Shown: positions 32,567 through 43,685, counted from the stretch's first letter. The stretch: DNA of 64,000 nt from Rotaria macrura (GCA_900239685.1 OENT01000531.1:1-64000); one strand, 5' to 3'. Notes: generated by a model from the letters alone, not told the origin. Made by a program: numbers and translations.

Positions 32567-34249
32567 CCCTTTCCAGCCCACCCCCAGAAGGAAGATAACA
32601 AAAAAATATTCTCCTATATATTTTTTATTGGTCTAACACAAGGATAACAAAAAGCTTTTCATTGGAGCTTAAATGTTCACATCTGTCCAACAACAGGATG
32701 TTGCCATTTGGCAACATCCGGCCGAAAAGGGACAAAAATTTAAAAACAATAGTTTTCGGTTCCATCAATCTAGACGCACTGCTCCGTGTTTTTTCGTTTA
32801 TAGTTCGTAAAAGAAATAAGAATTACAATATCATGAAGAAAAATAAGGCACATAGCAACAAAAAAAACAAGAAATTTTCAGAAAAATACTTAGTTAATGA
32901 TGATAGTCTTTAAAATAGTTTTTCTTTTCCTTCAAAACTAAGCGCAATTTGCATTTTGTACAAGATATTCTTGAATATTCCAACCATCGATCATTTCTAC
33001 AGCGACCTTTTGTTGTCGACATCGGCCAATGGTCAAACTTGTCGCTTCTAGTACTGGTTGGTGGTACTGGCAATGTACCAGCACGAGCTGCGACTGGAGC
33101 CGCAAATTGCTTTTGCTGCCAATGCATTTTCTTTTCCTTTTTTGATTTTGAATCATCATTTTCGTGTTGCTCGATATCATCAGTTTCGTCATCAGACGAA
33201 GAACTTTTGCTCATAGCCAATTATTTTTCAAACGCTTCCGCTACGTCACTCATTTCATCTTCTGATTCAGAAGAATCAGTTTCTTCTTCGCTTAAACCAT
33301 TTAATAACATAGTTTGCCTTTTAGAAACTGCTCTTTTAGACACTGCGAAACAGTAGCTGTTCATGAGTGGCAGTTGCTCCTCTTTCTGTGAGTACTGAAT
33401 TTGCAAATTTATTATTATTGTTCAGAACAACGTTAAACGAACAGTAGCTTAAATTGCAATAAAGTTATAAATCGAGCAACGATGATCAGACATAGACTTT
33501 TCTTTAGATATATCGATGTCATGGAAACAAAGACAAACACTGCAGAACGACAAAGAAAGGAATATATTCTGCACCAATAATGATAGTCTATGATAGATGG
33601 CCCCAGTAAGATATATATAATGTGGAGCACAGGATACTTCGTTGAATTCTTTATATCTGTTTTAGAACTATATAAAACATATACTCTATTTATAGTATTA
33701 TTCTTAGATATTGCATTATGAATCAACGTATACTAGGATTTTTCTAACTCAGAGCATGAAATATTTTAAAATGTCCTTTTTCTGGCATACTGCTTTATTG
33801 AATTACCTAGAATGATATGATTTGAATATTCCCGTGCTGAAATGCTAAGAGTAATTTTTAAAAAATTTTTGTCCCCTTCCAGCCCGGTGTTGCCATTTGG
33901 CAACATCATTCGCTTTTTCTACTTGAGCATATTGAATAATTCATTCTTGCAGTGTGATAAATGGTAACTCTACCAAGGAACCTTGTCCACTAATGACTTT
34001 TCATATGGACTGTTTTAATTTCCAGAAAATACATTTTTTTAGCAATTTTACCGTTTTGGGGGATGTTTCTAGTGCATTCTGCCATCTATCGACGATAGTG
34101 TATTCTTTTTCTAATTCATGATAAATATACGTAGAAATGAGCTGTAGTAATTATTGTATTACCAACGTCCTTAATACTACTACGGTAAGCTGACCAAGAG
34201 TGAAATATTGACTTAATGTTGCCAAATGGCAACATCGGGCCGGAAAGGG
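32567..34249. mobile_element. piggyBac-type element, internally deleted (1,683 bp)
   Basis: Ends CCCTTTCCAGCCC and GGGCCGGAAAGGG are each bordered by TTAA (32,563-32,566 and 34,250-34,253), the piggyBac target duplication. Removing the element and one TTAA would join the Helentron ORF in phase on both sides. An 18-bp imperfect palindrome, TGTTGCCATTTGGCAACA, occurs near 32,697, 33,892 and 34,217. The segment 32,697-33,910 has its own inverted ends of CCGGCCGAAAAGGGAC type, giving a double-layered terminal structure. Only the tail of a transposase is left inside. Confidence 0.85.
32894..33406 (-). pseudogene. piggyBac transposase remnant: N- and C-terminal parts
   Basis: The minus-strand frame starts with an acidic N-terminal region (GLSEEETDSSESEDEMSD, then after an in-frame TAA at 33,221 SKSSSSDDETDDIEQ). 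It passes straight to a C-terminal Cys-rich end: GRCRNDRWLEYSRISCTKCK and KNYFKDYH. The central DDD catalytic domain is absent, so it is an internal deletion derivative. Several Cys of the usual C-terminal finger are replaced (e.g. Asn after RCR). It could move only with transposase from an intact relative. Confidence 0.7.
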
Positions 34250-34670
34250 TTAACATCTCAATTGTGAATTCTCTGATTGAATACTCTAACCATAAACCAC
34301 CGCAACAGTTGCAAATATGAGTAGGTCCTTCTTTTATTTTTGACTCATAATTTGGTTTCATGACATCAGCAAAATTATTTTTGTATTTATCTCTACTATT
34401 ATACATTCTTAATGGATTTCTTCTTCTCTCTTCCTCTTTGTATTCTTCCTCTTCACGTTTAATTTTCAGTGATTTTAATCTTCTTTCATTTTCCTGAGTT
34501 TTAAATTCATTCTTTTGTCGTTCAATTTTATGAGAATTCGCTCGTCTTCTATTGTCTAACAATCGGAACTCATCATCAGTTCTTATTTCTCTCATTCTCT
34601 CTGCCATCTCGGCATTTCTTTGAGACATAGATCTTCTTTTTATTTTCGTCATTTTTTCCAACCAGTTCAA
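34250..34670 (-). pseudogene. Helentron: N-terminal charged and Cys-rich segment
   Basis: From ATG at 34,670 the frame reads a Lys/Arg/Glu-rich coil (NAEMAERMREI, then KIKREEEEYKEEERRRNP), followed by GPTHICNCCGGLWLEYSI. That CxxC segment usually precedes the conserved domain in Helitron proteins. It is cut by the piggyBac-type element at 34,250. Residues beyond that in the open frame are element sequence. Confidence 0.75.
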
Positions 34671-35722
34671 AAAGTTATAATTTTGATGGAACGAATTTTT
34701 CCGGACTGTAGATAATGAAATAAGATGCGATTAAATTAGCCGTTCAAATTTTGAATAATCACAACTCCTCATTCAGACTAAGCACGTATATATACTAAGT
34801 ACGGCTTGTACTTAGTGAGAAACGTGTCTATCTCTCAACTTGTTGAGATAAACAATGAATAAGTTTCTTTCGAGATAAATCTTCGTCAAAACTTGGTGAA
34901 GATACACTCGATACTAAGCAAGAAACTTAAGAAAATCAGAAACTTGACAATCTTTCTTAAACAAAAAAAATCAATTTATATTTCGTTTAATAGTTTGAAA
35001 GTAATTAGGATAATTAAAATCTAAAAAGTGAAACAGATTAATTTAAGATAAACTATGAACAGTATATGGATGGGAGAGTAGCTGCAATGGATTTCAGTAT
35101 ATCATCGATCAAAATATGCTTTTATTATTTAATAATGTGTGATTTTCATAACGCAAACAATTTTCTATAAAAATAGACATACATGCTTATTTAGATTTTC
35201 AATCAGTTTTATTTTATAGATTGTCTTTTACTTAGTTTAATGTATGAATTTAAAAAACGAATGACTGAAGTATTGGTATTATATTAATGATTGAGAAATT
35301 GTTTAATCGTTTTAAATAAATTGAAATGATTGTAACAAGTAGATATTTATAAGAAAAAATCTTTTATTTAGTACAAGATACATTGTATTAAAAACATTTC
35401 TTCTCTAGTACAACATGTTGTTTTACATTTTTTTTGTTTCGTGACTAATGTGTGTAAGAAACGTCATAATAGTCTTGTTTATGTTGTTGTGGATCAAATG
35501 ATGAGTATAAATGATTTTCATTTATATTTTTCTAACATTTCACGAAATAGCGCCGCACTAAAATGAGATATAGTTTAATTCAAATTAAGTAAAACATAGA
35601 TTAAGTCATACATTGTCGATTTAAAGAGTTCAGATGAAATTTATGTTTGTTGTTCATTGCTGTCTCTTTTTTCTGGTGTTTTCGGAAATCTTGAAATACT
35701 GCTGGAACTTCATTCCTCGATC
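34671..35722. other. Non-coding stretch, probably Helentron 5' flank
   Basis: Very AT-rich, no ORF of note. Repeated words CTTAGTGAGAAACG and AAGAAACTTAAG near 34,800-34,930 hint at a short worn repeat. Confidence 0.35.
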
Positions 35723-35971
35723 TTAATATTCACAGCTTCTACACCACATTGCGCTAGAGAACAATGAAATGTTATTTATGCTAGGATTGAAGTAAAATAA
35801 GTAACTTTTCATAATCTTGAACTTGCAGTTGTTTGGAATGAAAAATATTCTTTGACGACTTTCATTAATAATTGATGCTTCTCGAGCAACTATATCTCGA
35901 GATTCAATTTTATCTTTGCTAGATAATATTTGAAATAAAATATCGAAAATAAAAACTAGTTTTTGATACAC
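35723..35971 (-). other. Possible exon, unknown protein
   Basis: The minus-strand frame contains DKIESRDIVAREASIINESR then QRIFFIPNNCKFKIMK, ending near a GTTACT that could be a weak donor. It has coding-like composition but no recognisable domain, and lies downstream, on the same strand, of the small ORF at 36,074-36,232. It may belong to the same gene. Confidence 0.25.
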
Positions 35972-36073
35972 ACCGTTTTATAAATGCCTAGTGTTTCATC
36001 CGATTAACAGTAACAACTGTTCATTTCATACCTTTCTCTGATAACAGAAAGATTTTTAAAAATTTTTCAAGTT

Positions 36074-36232
36074 TTAAAATGTATTACCAAGAATAACAGG
36101 TTCATTGTTTCCAGGAATAATTGGTTGATTATTACCACGAACAGCTAGCTCATTGATAGTAAAAATTACCGGTTCATTAGTACCACGAATTACTGGTTGA
36201 CAAACCGTCGAATCTGTATTTGTTTCTTCCAT
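36074..36232 (-). CDS. Small ORF with NEPVI repeats (possible first exon)
   Basis: A 52-residue minus-strand ORF from ATG at 36,232 has four imperfect repeats: QPVIRGTNE, PVIFTINEL, QPIIPGNNE, PVILGN. A GT (VILG then GTAATAC) near the end could be a splice donor, which would make it a first exon. No family is recognised. The repetition of a xNxPVI unit argues against chance. Confidence 0.35.
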   Translation of the reverse strand: MEETNTDSTVCQPVIRGTNEPVIFTINELAVRGNNQPIIPGNNEPVILGNTF

Positions 36233-38154
36233 TTATTGATTAGATTTATGTTCCTTAAATCTGAATTATTAATAGATAAGATATAAACCTGAACGAGTTT
36301 ATTTAAACAAAAATGTTTTTAATATGTGAAGTTTGTATTGAGACATAGCGAGAATTGAAGAGACAAAATAATCAAATCTGTTAATGATCAATTTCAAATC
36401 GTTTTAGGCGGTTGACTCTGTTTTTGACCAAACCAGAAAAATAAAACACAAAAGAAGATAAGAAAATTGATTAGAAGAAATTATTTTACTCATTGAACGC
36501 AACAATGACTATTTAGAAAGTACGATAACTTTTCTATGAATAAGAGATTTCAAATTTATTATAAATAAAAATATTGCTGATGCATTGATTATGTTCGATT
36601 GAAACCTACAATTTAATATCAGTTTTATTTTTCAATGAATTTCTGAACGCTTCAGCAACTGGTTTATTTATTGAATAAATTGATAGCGCAATTACTTCGA
36701 TGTGAATAGCTGCTTGATCAATAGACACACTTATATAAACATTAGAAACCTCTCAGTAAATAATCAATAGCCTTATCTTATTCAATAATAGATCATCAAT
36801 CCAACAGTGCATATCCTCGACATCAATTTTAATGATCTTCTTTTCCGATAGAACGTTATAATATGAAGGACATTCTTCTATCTTATATATATATCGTTGA
36901 GTATAAAACGATTTCTATTAGACTGATAAAAAAAATTTTAATACATCGTATGGACCTGAACTGGGAACGTTGGGTTGCCCGTTCGAGATATTGTGAATCG
37001 AACAAACACGAAAAACATTTAGTGAAACGAAATTTTCCAATATTTGAGAATTTTTGACAAAAACTAAAAACTTAGTTTTTCTGAGGAAGCTTCCAGAAAT
37101 CCTCAAGGTTTCTGGCCAAAAAAGGCTTTTCGTAAAAACCTGTATTAATTCGGAAAAAGCGAAAAACGGGCTATCTTCTGATGCATTTATCTCAGTTTCG
37201 AAGTTTTTGACGAAAATTGACTTTTTTTGAGCGGGAGCTGCTTAAATGCATTATATTTACCTATGTGATATTCCATCATTTAGAGCTCTTGACAAGTTAT
37301 ATCTACTCCAAAAAAACAATGTTAGTTCTGTTGGAAATAAATACATATCATACAGGCAAAGTGTCAGTATACGTGAGTTTTTCATAGTTTTTCGATACTG
37401 AGGTATTGAGGAAATTTCAAACGCAACATGTTTACCCCTACAATTTAGCATCATTTTGTAGCCAATGAAATTCCCTATCGAATTTTATATAAGAGTTCCG
37501 TTTTCATTTTGACTTTGATAAAGATTCCGAATTGCGAAAATTGCCTTAGGTCAATATTTGCAGAGAAAATAATGATATTTCTTGCTGTAAGTCATTAAGT
37601 CCTTGACGAATTATTCTCATCTTCGAACTCGACCGAGATATTGATGACATGATGTTGTGTACAAAATTTCATGACAATCAGATTACCCTTTCAGGAGTTA
37701 TCGCGTATACTGTCGGATGGCCTGACGGCCCCACGGACACACTGACCGATTCTAGAGTGTACTCCCTTTTTGAGTACACAAAAAGAGAAATTTCTATCAG
37801 ACTAGAACTATTGACATGTAAATATGCATATTAAATATTATGTGAAGGTAAAGATGAGAATGTAAAATATGCTCTAGCATCGATGATCTTGTTCCACTCT
37901 AATACTCAAAGTAACCACTATCAAAACGACCTACTCCGTGTAATTATTGTGCAAGTAGGTTATTTGCCTGGATTCGAATATACGAAAAGCGCCATTGACA
38001 AAATACAGCGAATTTACATGAACTTCTGTAGTACTCAAATAAGATCACATAAACTCTCAATATCGTGATTTTCTAGCAACAGAACTGCTCATCATTTATA
38101 GTTTTCAATATATCATCATAGGCTCGTAAAGTAGGTCACAAGATACAAAGTTTC
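36233..38154. other. Non-coding stretch
   Basis: AT-rich, no supported gene. A GC-richer patch near 37,690-37,750 holds GGATGGCCTGACGGCCC-like sequence with local inverted symmetry. Confidence 0.35.
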
Positions 38155-39874
38155 GTGGCCGGAAATCGCAATGACAATGACCAACGAGCAGAAAGCAAAG
38201 AGTATCGAGAGAATCTTGATTTGAATGATGTGGATAAAGTTCTCATAATTGGCGAAACTGGTTCTGGAAAGTTCACATGCATCAACTATTTGACAAATTA
38301 TTTTCGCAAAGGAAGTTGGAAAAATCTCAAAGTAGCTCTACCGCCGAAGTTTCATGCAATACCTACTGAAAAGTTTGCCCAATGTTAGCCAAACATCCAA
38401 AACAATACTCAATCAAAGACTAATGTTTGTAATCAACACATGTTTTGAACCCAGTCGAAACATTATTTATTTATCGACAAACTGGATCTATCTGATACAC
38501 GTGGTGTCTCACAGGACGATGAGAATATTATGAATATTCTCGAGTCAGTGGAGAATTTAGGTGGTCTTACAGCAGTTATCATTGTTGTCAATGATGCAAT
38601 GGCTCGGTTGACAGTCAATCGTCGCAACGTTCTGATTCGATTGCGTGGAAATTTACCAGATATTGTCCTGGACAATGTTATTCTCATTCTGACCAATTAT
38701 ATACGTTACGCTGCCAATATTACTATTGAAGCTCTTGCCATGAATGGGAATATCTATCCTTACTACATGTAAAATTCAACATTTTCTCAAGATCCAAGAA
38801 CGTGGACAGAATCTGCAGAGCATGCTCTAGAGATGGAATGGAAACAGGCAATGAATGAAATTAACAATATGATCGAAACAATTGATACATTCAAAACAAA
38901 GTCGGTTGATGCTTTCTAGAAAATGAGGGATATACGCAACGAAATCAAGAGTCATTTGCACGTAGCTTGTGTCGAAGTTAACGAAATTCAACAGATACAA
39001 GATGAAATAGCTGCATTCGAAGCAGTTCTTTCTAAAGCAGACAATGATCTTGTTACGTATAAAGACTATACAACAGAACGTGAAGTGGACAAAGTCGAAA
39101 TGGTCGATTCTCTCTATCACAGTACATTGTGTTCTAATTGTAATTATGTATGTCATGACCAATGTGGGCTTGATGAAGTTACAATAGCAGGCTCACAAAT
39201 TTTTTGAACCATGTATGGCAATAACTGATGGGTTGTGCACAAAATGTCCAAACAAATGCTTGTACACAGCTCATTATCATGCGAAAAAAACAGTTAAAAA
39301 AACAAAAGAAACACTCAACGATATTCTTGCTGACATCAAAACCAAATATGAACAAGCAGCAACAAATAAAAGTAATTATCAAAGCCAAATCACATCAGTT
39401 GAATATGCTAAGAGGTTGCTTGAAAATGCACTGAAACAAAAATCTGACGAAATCAAACAGCTTTGCGCTCAACTACACGATATATGCTCTGGGTTCAATC
39501 TTGCTCAAGAGTTACAAATACTCATTACTCAACTTGAAGTCGACGCAAAACTGTTAAAAAATATTTATGCTAAACAGCAGGCTGATGCATTTACACATAG
39601 CCTCAAAGAACTATGTGATGCCATTGATGACCATAAAAATTATGCAACTGAAAATCTACCACAAATGAAAATAATCAACACTAAACGACCAGTTGCTGTC
39701 CAAGCCAAAGTGATCCCTCAATTAAACGACAATCCATCAATCGGAGGGAGAGGGGGTGATCTAGTTTCCAATCCTTCAGTATCGTATGCAAACGAGGATA
39801 CTCTGGCAACTATTCGAGCTATAAAAGAAAGAAAAGCCCAAGAGAAGGGAAATTCGAATGGGCCTAGAAATTGA
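38155..39874 (+). pseudogene. AIG1/IMAP-like GTPase with coiled-coil tail, degraded
   Basis: The N-terminal part has a P-loop, VLIIGETGSGKFTCINYLT (near 38,245), with Phe where Ser is usual, and then LSDTRGVSQDD, the DxxG switch motif (near 38,490). VILILTN near 38,683 resembles the strand before the base-recognition motif of AIG1-type GTPases. A helical region follows, then a Cys/His segment (CSNCNYVCHDQCGL, then CTKCPNKCLYTAHYHAKK) and a long coiled coil (39,280-39,660). Stops at 38,386, 38,770 and 38,919 and a frameshift near 39,205 inactivate it. All pieces to 39,207 share one frame. A C-terminal relic of the same family lies at 23.95-25.29 kb. Role in life unknown; a GTP-controlled membrane or defence protein is only a guess from the AIG1 class. 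Confidence 0.6.
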
Positions 39875-40389
39875 TGCAAAAACAGAGGCACAACGAACAA
39901 TAAGATTTGTACTAAGAAGAATTTGAAAAATAATGTGAACCACTCCGAAAACTACACTAGTGATTGTGAAGACACCAGTATAACATCAAAAGAAAGCAAT
40001 ACCACTGACGATGACATTTACCCTTCGAGTCTCGGCGACGCATATATGTGTCCAAATGTCGTTATTTGAGAAAGATGCTCCCAGTGCATTCTTTTATTGT
40101 TTGGAACACCTTCTTATCGTTCATTACATGATAGCATTGTGCCAAGAGCACGTTACTCTGACATAACCAGGTAAATTCGGGTCGCACTAAACGATGGACG
40201 TCCTTTTGCATGATATAAGAGTAATCAACATACTCCCTTAGCAAGACAGGATACTTGTGCGCGTAAAAAAGGGTGAATATTATTTTCCCTGACATGCCGT
40301 CAAGGACCATATTAATTAGATAGAATAGGTTAATCGAATTAGCCATAATCAATAAACGTCCTTCTCTATGACACAGATCGGTAACATAT
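39875..40389. other. Non-coding stretch
   Basis: No supported gene. The minus ORF at 40,062-40,352 shows no domain. Confidence 0.3.
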
Positions 40390-40968
40390 TGTTATGCGTA
40401 TAGTTGAGCATACATTAACTGATGAACGTCATTCCGAATGACATCCCGTAATATTCATGAGGAGTACATAGTAGTTTCCGTATCCTCTTTTCCTCCTCTT
40501 TCTCTCTAGTTCGTCTTTCTCTTTCTGTTTCTTCTCTTTTTAGCTAGTCTCTCTACTCTTCTCTCTCTCTCTCTCTGCTTCTGTATATATCTCTCTATCT
40601 CGTTTTGGTAGATATTGATTTGGACTGTCTGAAAAAAAAGAGGGCAGTTAGAATTAGTTTTCTGTTAAGTCTAATTCAGAGTTAGTTGCAGTTTTAGTTT
40701 GATGGCGTCGGAGATCGTATACCTAGAATTAGTGTGTGCGTATATAAACTTATTGTGTGTATTTCGCGGTGGATAATTTATACTTATAATTATAATAAGC
40801 AGAGTGCTGCTGTTTTATTTGTTTCAAACGGATTATAAATAAATTATCTTATATCTGGGTACTATTCAACGGTCTTAGTTATACCGCCACATTCTTTTAT
40901 GAGTTGTTACCCTTCATCTCATCTCGAATAGAAGATATAAGCTATATCTTCAATCAAAATTCGTTACA
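40390..40968 (+). repeat. LTR-like unit 2 (possible solo LTR)
   Basis: Starts TGTTATGCG and ends TTCGTTACA. The order of parts is as in unit 1 at 7,812-8,435: an early AACGTC..GAATGACA block, a long CT-rich leader (40,480-40,590), a TTAGTTGCAGTTTTAG region, a GTGTGTGCG tract and a TAAATAAA sequence. No matching target duplication is seen. It lies directly upstream of the piggyBac gene and may have replaced that element's left end. Confidence 0.35.
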
Positions 40969-41090
40969 AGCATACCAATACAATACTCTTTTTTCGTTCT
41001 TCTCTTGATATTTACCATCGACTGTTCTCTCTAGTACTATTGGATCAGTTTCTATGCTTCTGGAAAGTTCTAGTTAGTTCTGTCGTTCCT

Positions 41091-41098
41091 ATAAAAGC
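41091..41098 (+). promoter_or_regulatory. TATA box of piggyBac gene
   Basis: CTATAAAAGC about 145 bp upstream of the ATG at 41,240 fits a core promoter TATA box. No other strong candidate lies closer to the start. Confidence 0.4.
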
Positions 41099-41239
41099 TG
41101 GTGTGTTCTTTCCGTTTCTGAATCGTAGTATATATAAACCCTCACTCGAGTGATAAAAGAGAGAAGTAAGAACCCATCGAACATATTCTTCTTTGGATAA
41201 TAATCATACACTTCAACGACCGACCTACACATTTCCACA

Positions 41240-43075
41240 ATGGCGACTTCAAGAAAGCGACCGTTGACTGAGCGGGAAATTGGGGAAATTATCAATAACT
41301 CTGAATCCAACATATCGTCAGAAGATGAATTTCTAGAAGCTTTTTACTGCATATCTATGTGATTCTGGCGATGAAGATCTTCTAGGAGAGCATCAATAGC
41401 ACTGTAGAACATTCATCCCAACTATATCGCAGTTCGTTGGCGAATCTGGTTTACGAAATAAGATTTTACTTGTCGAAAGAACACCGCTTGATTGTTTTCA
41501 ATTATTTTTTGATGAGACGATATTGCAGCATATAATTAACGAAACCAGCCGTTCATATTTACAGAATCAACTGGGTGAACGTCAGCATTTTTCTAACTGG
41601 CAGAATGTGACTTCAATAGAAATGTGCACATTCCTTGCAATCACAATGCTTCCGGAACTTATTGACAAAAATAGAATTCGAGACAATTGGAGCACTGATC
41701 CTCTGCTGTCTACACCTATCTTCGGCCAGTATTTTACAAGAAATCGGTACCAAGACATTCTACACTATATGCACTTTCCAAATAATGAGGATATTTCCGA
41801 TAATACCCGGCTTGAAAAAATCAAACCAATTGTATATGACTTCAAGCGAAAGTTTGCAAAGTGTGTAAGTCCAACACAGAATCTTTACATTGATGAAAGC
41901 TTGATGCTATGGAAAGGAAGACTTGACTTCAGGCAGTATATTCCATCAAAGCGTCACTGCTTTACAATCAAATTATTTCAGCTTGTTGATTGTGAAACTA
42001 AGTTCGTCCTCGACCTCATCGTTTACACAGGATCAACTACAGAATATCAAGCTATACCTGGACTTGGGCTGAGTGGATCAATTGTAATGGAACTAATGTA
42101 ACGATATCTGAAAAAAGGGCACCATTTATACGCTGACAATTGGTTTACGAGTCCAGCAATTTTTGAACTCTTATATCGAAATAAAACGGGTGCATATGGT
42201 ACTGCTCATAAGAATACAAAAGGATTACTGGCTCTCACAACTAAATTGAAAAGAGTCAAAAGTCAACACTGTCATACAGATATCTTGCTTGCACTCAAAT
42301 GGAAGAACAAACGAGAAGTTTATATTCTCTCAACGATCCATTCAACGGCATACGAGAATTCAAACAAGATAGATTGGGAAACTGGAAAAGAGATTCGAAA
42401 ACCTTCCTGCATTCTTGACTACAACAATAAAATGGGCGCAGTAGATCATGCTGACATACAGTTGTCATTTTCCGAATGTATAAGAAAATCGGTAAAATGG
42501 TACAAGAAGCTTTTTTTCATCTTTTGGATATGGCAGTGTATAATGCATTTGTAATTTACAAAAGGCAGAACAATAACTCCTCTCGTCTGTCTAATTTTCG
42601 GCTTGAAATAATTAGAGCAGCAGCTACCGGGACTTATTTTTTTGGGATTTATTGGGACTTATTAATAAGTCCCTAAGCATATTGAGATAAATCCCATATA
42701 GTTCCTGATTGAATATATGATATGTATGAGGGCATGTGTGTGAGTGTTAGTGAGAGTGTAAGTTCATTCATGTTGGTGTGGGTGCGAGTATGCTGAAATA
42801 TCATCAGAATTAATAAATCCTCAATAAATAAATAAATCCCATAGAAAAATAAATCCCGAAAAAATAAGTCCCGGTAGTTCCTCCTCGGTCTAACTGCTCG
42901 ACATTTTCCTGCGCTTATTCCACAAACATCACCATCAAACCAGCCGCGAAGAAAATGCGTCGTTTGCGCATCGCATAACATACGTATTGACACACGATAT
43001 ATTTGTTCCGACTGTGATGCACCTCTATGTATTGTTGACTGGTTCAAAGATTGCCATGCAAAGATGAACTACTAA
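41240..43075 (+). pseudogene. piggyBac transposase (DDD) pseudogene
   Basis: ATG at 41,240 opens KRPLTEREIGEIIN and an acidic stretch. After a frameshift near 41,340 and a TAG at 41,398 the core follows. The three catalytic Asp are visible: YIDESLMLWKG (near 41,890), YADNWFTS (near 42,135) and GAVDHADI (near 42,443). There is a TAA at 42,099 in the same frame and a shift in a T run near 42,513. After the MITE at 42,627 the C-terminal Cys-rich finger is intact: RRKCVVCASHN, RYICSDCDAPLCIVDWF, KDCHAKMNY, then stop at 43,073. Length and domain order match full piggyBac transposases. It cuts and rejoins DNA at TTAA when active; this copy cannot. Confidence 0.85.
42627..42874. mobile_element. TA-flanked MITE inside transposase, 248 bp
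   Basis: Inverted ends CCGGGACTTATTTTTT and AAAAAATAAGTCCCGG, with internal repeats of GGGATTTATT and GGGACTTATT, are flanked by TA on both sides (42,625-42,626 and 42,875-42,876). TA duplication indicates the IS630-Tc1-mariner group. It splits the piggyBac transposase between its last core helix (EIIRAA) and the C-terminal finger, so it came after the piggyBac. Confidence 0.8.
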
Positions 43076-43302
43076 TGACCGTTTGGGACAAAAATATAGT
43101 TTCTTTATAAAGAATAAAGGTCATATGTAAAAATTTCATTAAAAAAGTTTCGATTCTTTTTTCAAAAAAAAGCCGGGACTCAAAGGGTTAAATTCTGCAT
43201 ATAAATTATATGTGAATCAATTTTGATGTTTGCAGAATTACTTGCGTGAACTATGAAATCATTTCAATAAAGGTGATGATTTTATACGAATGATCATATT
43301 AT

Positions 43303-43374
43303 CTCTTCTGGTCTAGTCGGCTTAGAACATATGCTCGGGTGACAGAAAGTGCTTGGTTCGAATCCAAGGAAGAG
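43303..43374 (+). tRNA. tRNA-Pro(CGG)-like relic
   Basis: A 72-nt segment has acceptor pairing CTCTTC/GAAGAG, a D-arm TCTA..TAGA with GGTCTAGTCGG (A-box like) and a perfect T-arm CTTGGTTCGAATCCAAG. TGCTCGGGTG fits a Pro anticodon loop (CGG). The anticodon stem does not pair, so it is likely a pseudogene or a tRNA-derived repeat. Confidence 0.4.
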
Positions 43375-43554
43375 CATATATTTTTCGCTCTGTCACTAGA
43401 CAAAAAATATTCTTATTTAGATAAATATAAACAATTTTTCATTTCGTTTGAATATTTTTTTATATATAATGTGTTCATTTAATGGTATTGAAAACAATAA
43501 AAAATATGCTTATTAGTTATTTAAAGAAAAATATTGCAAAAACAGCACCACTTA

Positions 43555-43685
43555 CCCCCGAGTATCGAACGCGTTCTCAAGGTCTCGCCCTATACGGTGG
43601 CCCAGATTAGGAAGAGTATGATTATTGCTCCTGACTAATCTATGTGGGCCTCAATGAATGGTATAGGGTTCGACCCGAGCCATTT
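43555..43685. repeat. Inverted pair of tRNA-like sequences
   Basis: Arms near 43,556-43,612 and 43,631-43,682 are diverged inverted copies. Each has a T-loop-like word (CGAACGCG with GAGTATCGAAC on one side, GGGTTCGACCCG on the other), a CCTATAC block and a GGCCCAGATTAG/CTAATCTATGTGGGCC block. They look like two copies of one tRNA-like unit facing each other. Confidence 0.35.

Larger units (their letters stand above)
27251..34670 (-). mobile_element. Helentron (rolling-circle transposon), degraded
   Basis: Read on the minus strand, this 7.4 kb carries in order a Cys-rich N-terminal segment, a Helitron-like N-terminal domain, a HUH Rep nuclease, a Pif1-type SF1 helicase, an EEP (exonuclease-endonuclease-phosphatase) domain and an OTU cysteine-protease domain. 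Rep-Hel plus EEP and OTU is the signature of the Helentron branch of Helitrons. Successive fragments mostly keep one frame with point stops between them (TAG near 31,889, TGA near 31,422, 30,872 and 29,501, TAA near 30,056 and 28,645), plus frameshifts near 31,130, 30,650, 30,400 and 29,100. A piggyBac derivative (32,567-34,249) interrupts it. Element ends and the terminal hairpin were not identified. Confidence 0.85.
41240..43187 (+). mobile_element. piggyBac element, right end present, left end lost
   Basis: Right end CTCAAAGGG is followed by TTAA (43,188-43,191), as in the other piggyBac of this window (GGAAAGGG then TTAA). Inside are the transposase pseudogene and an inserted MITE. No TTAACCC-type left end is visible upstream of the gene, where the LTR-like unit stands instead, so the left terminus seems lost or displaced. 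Confidence 0.7.
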
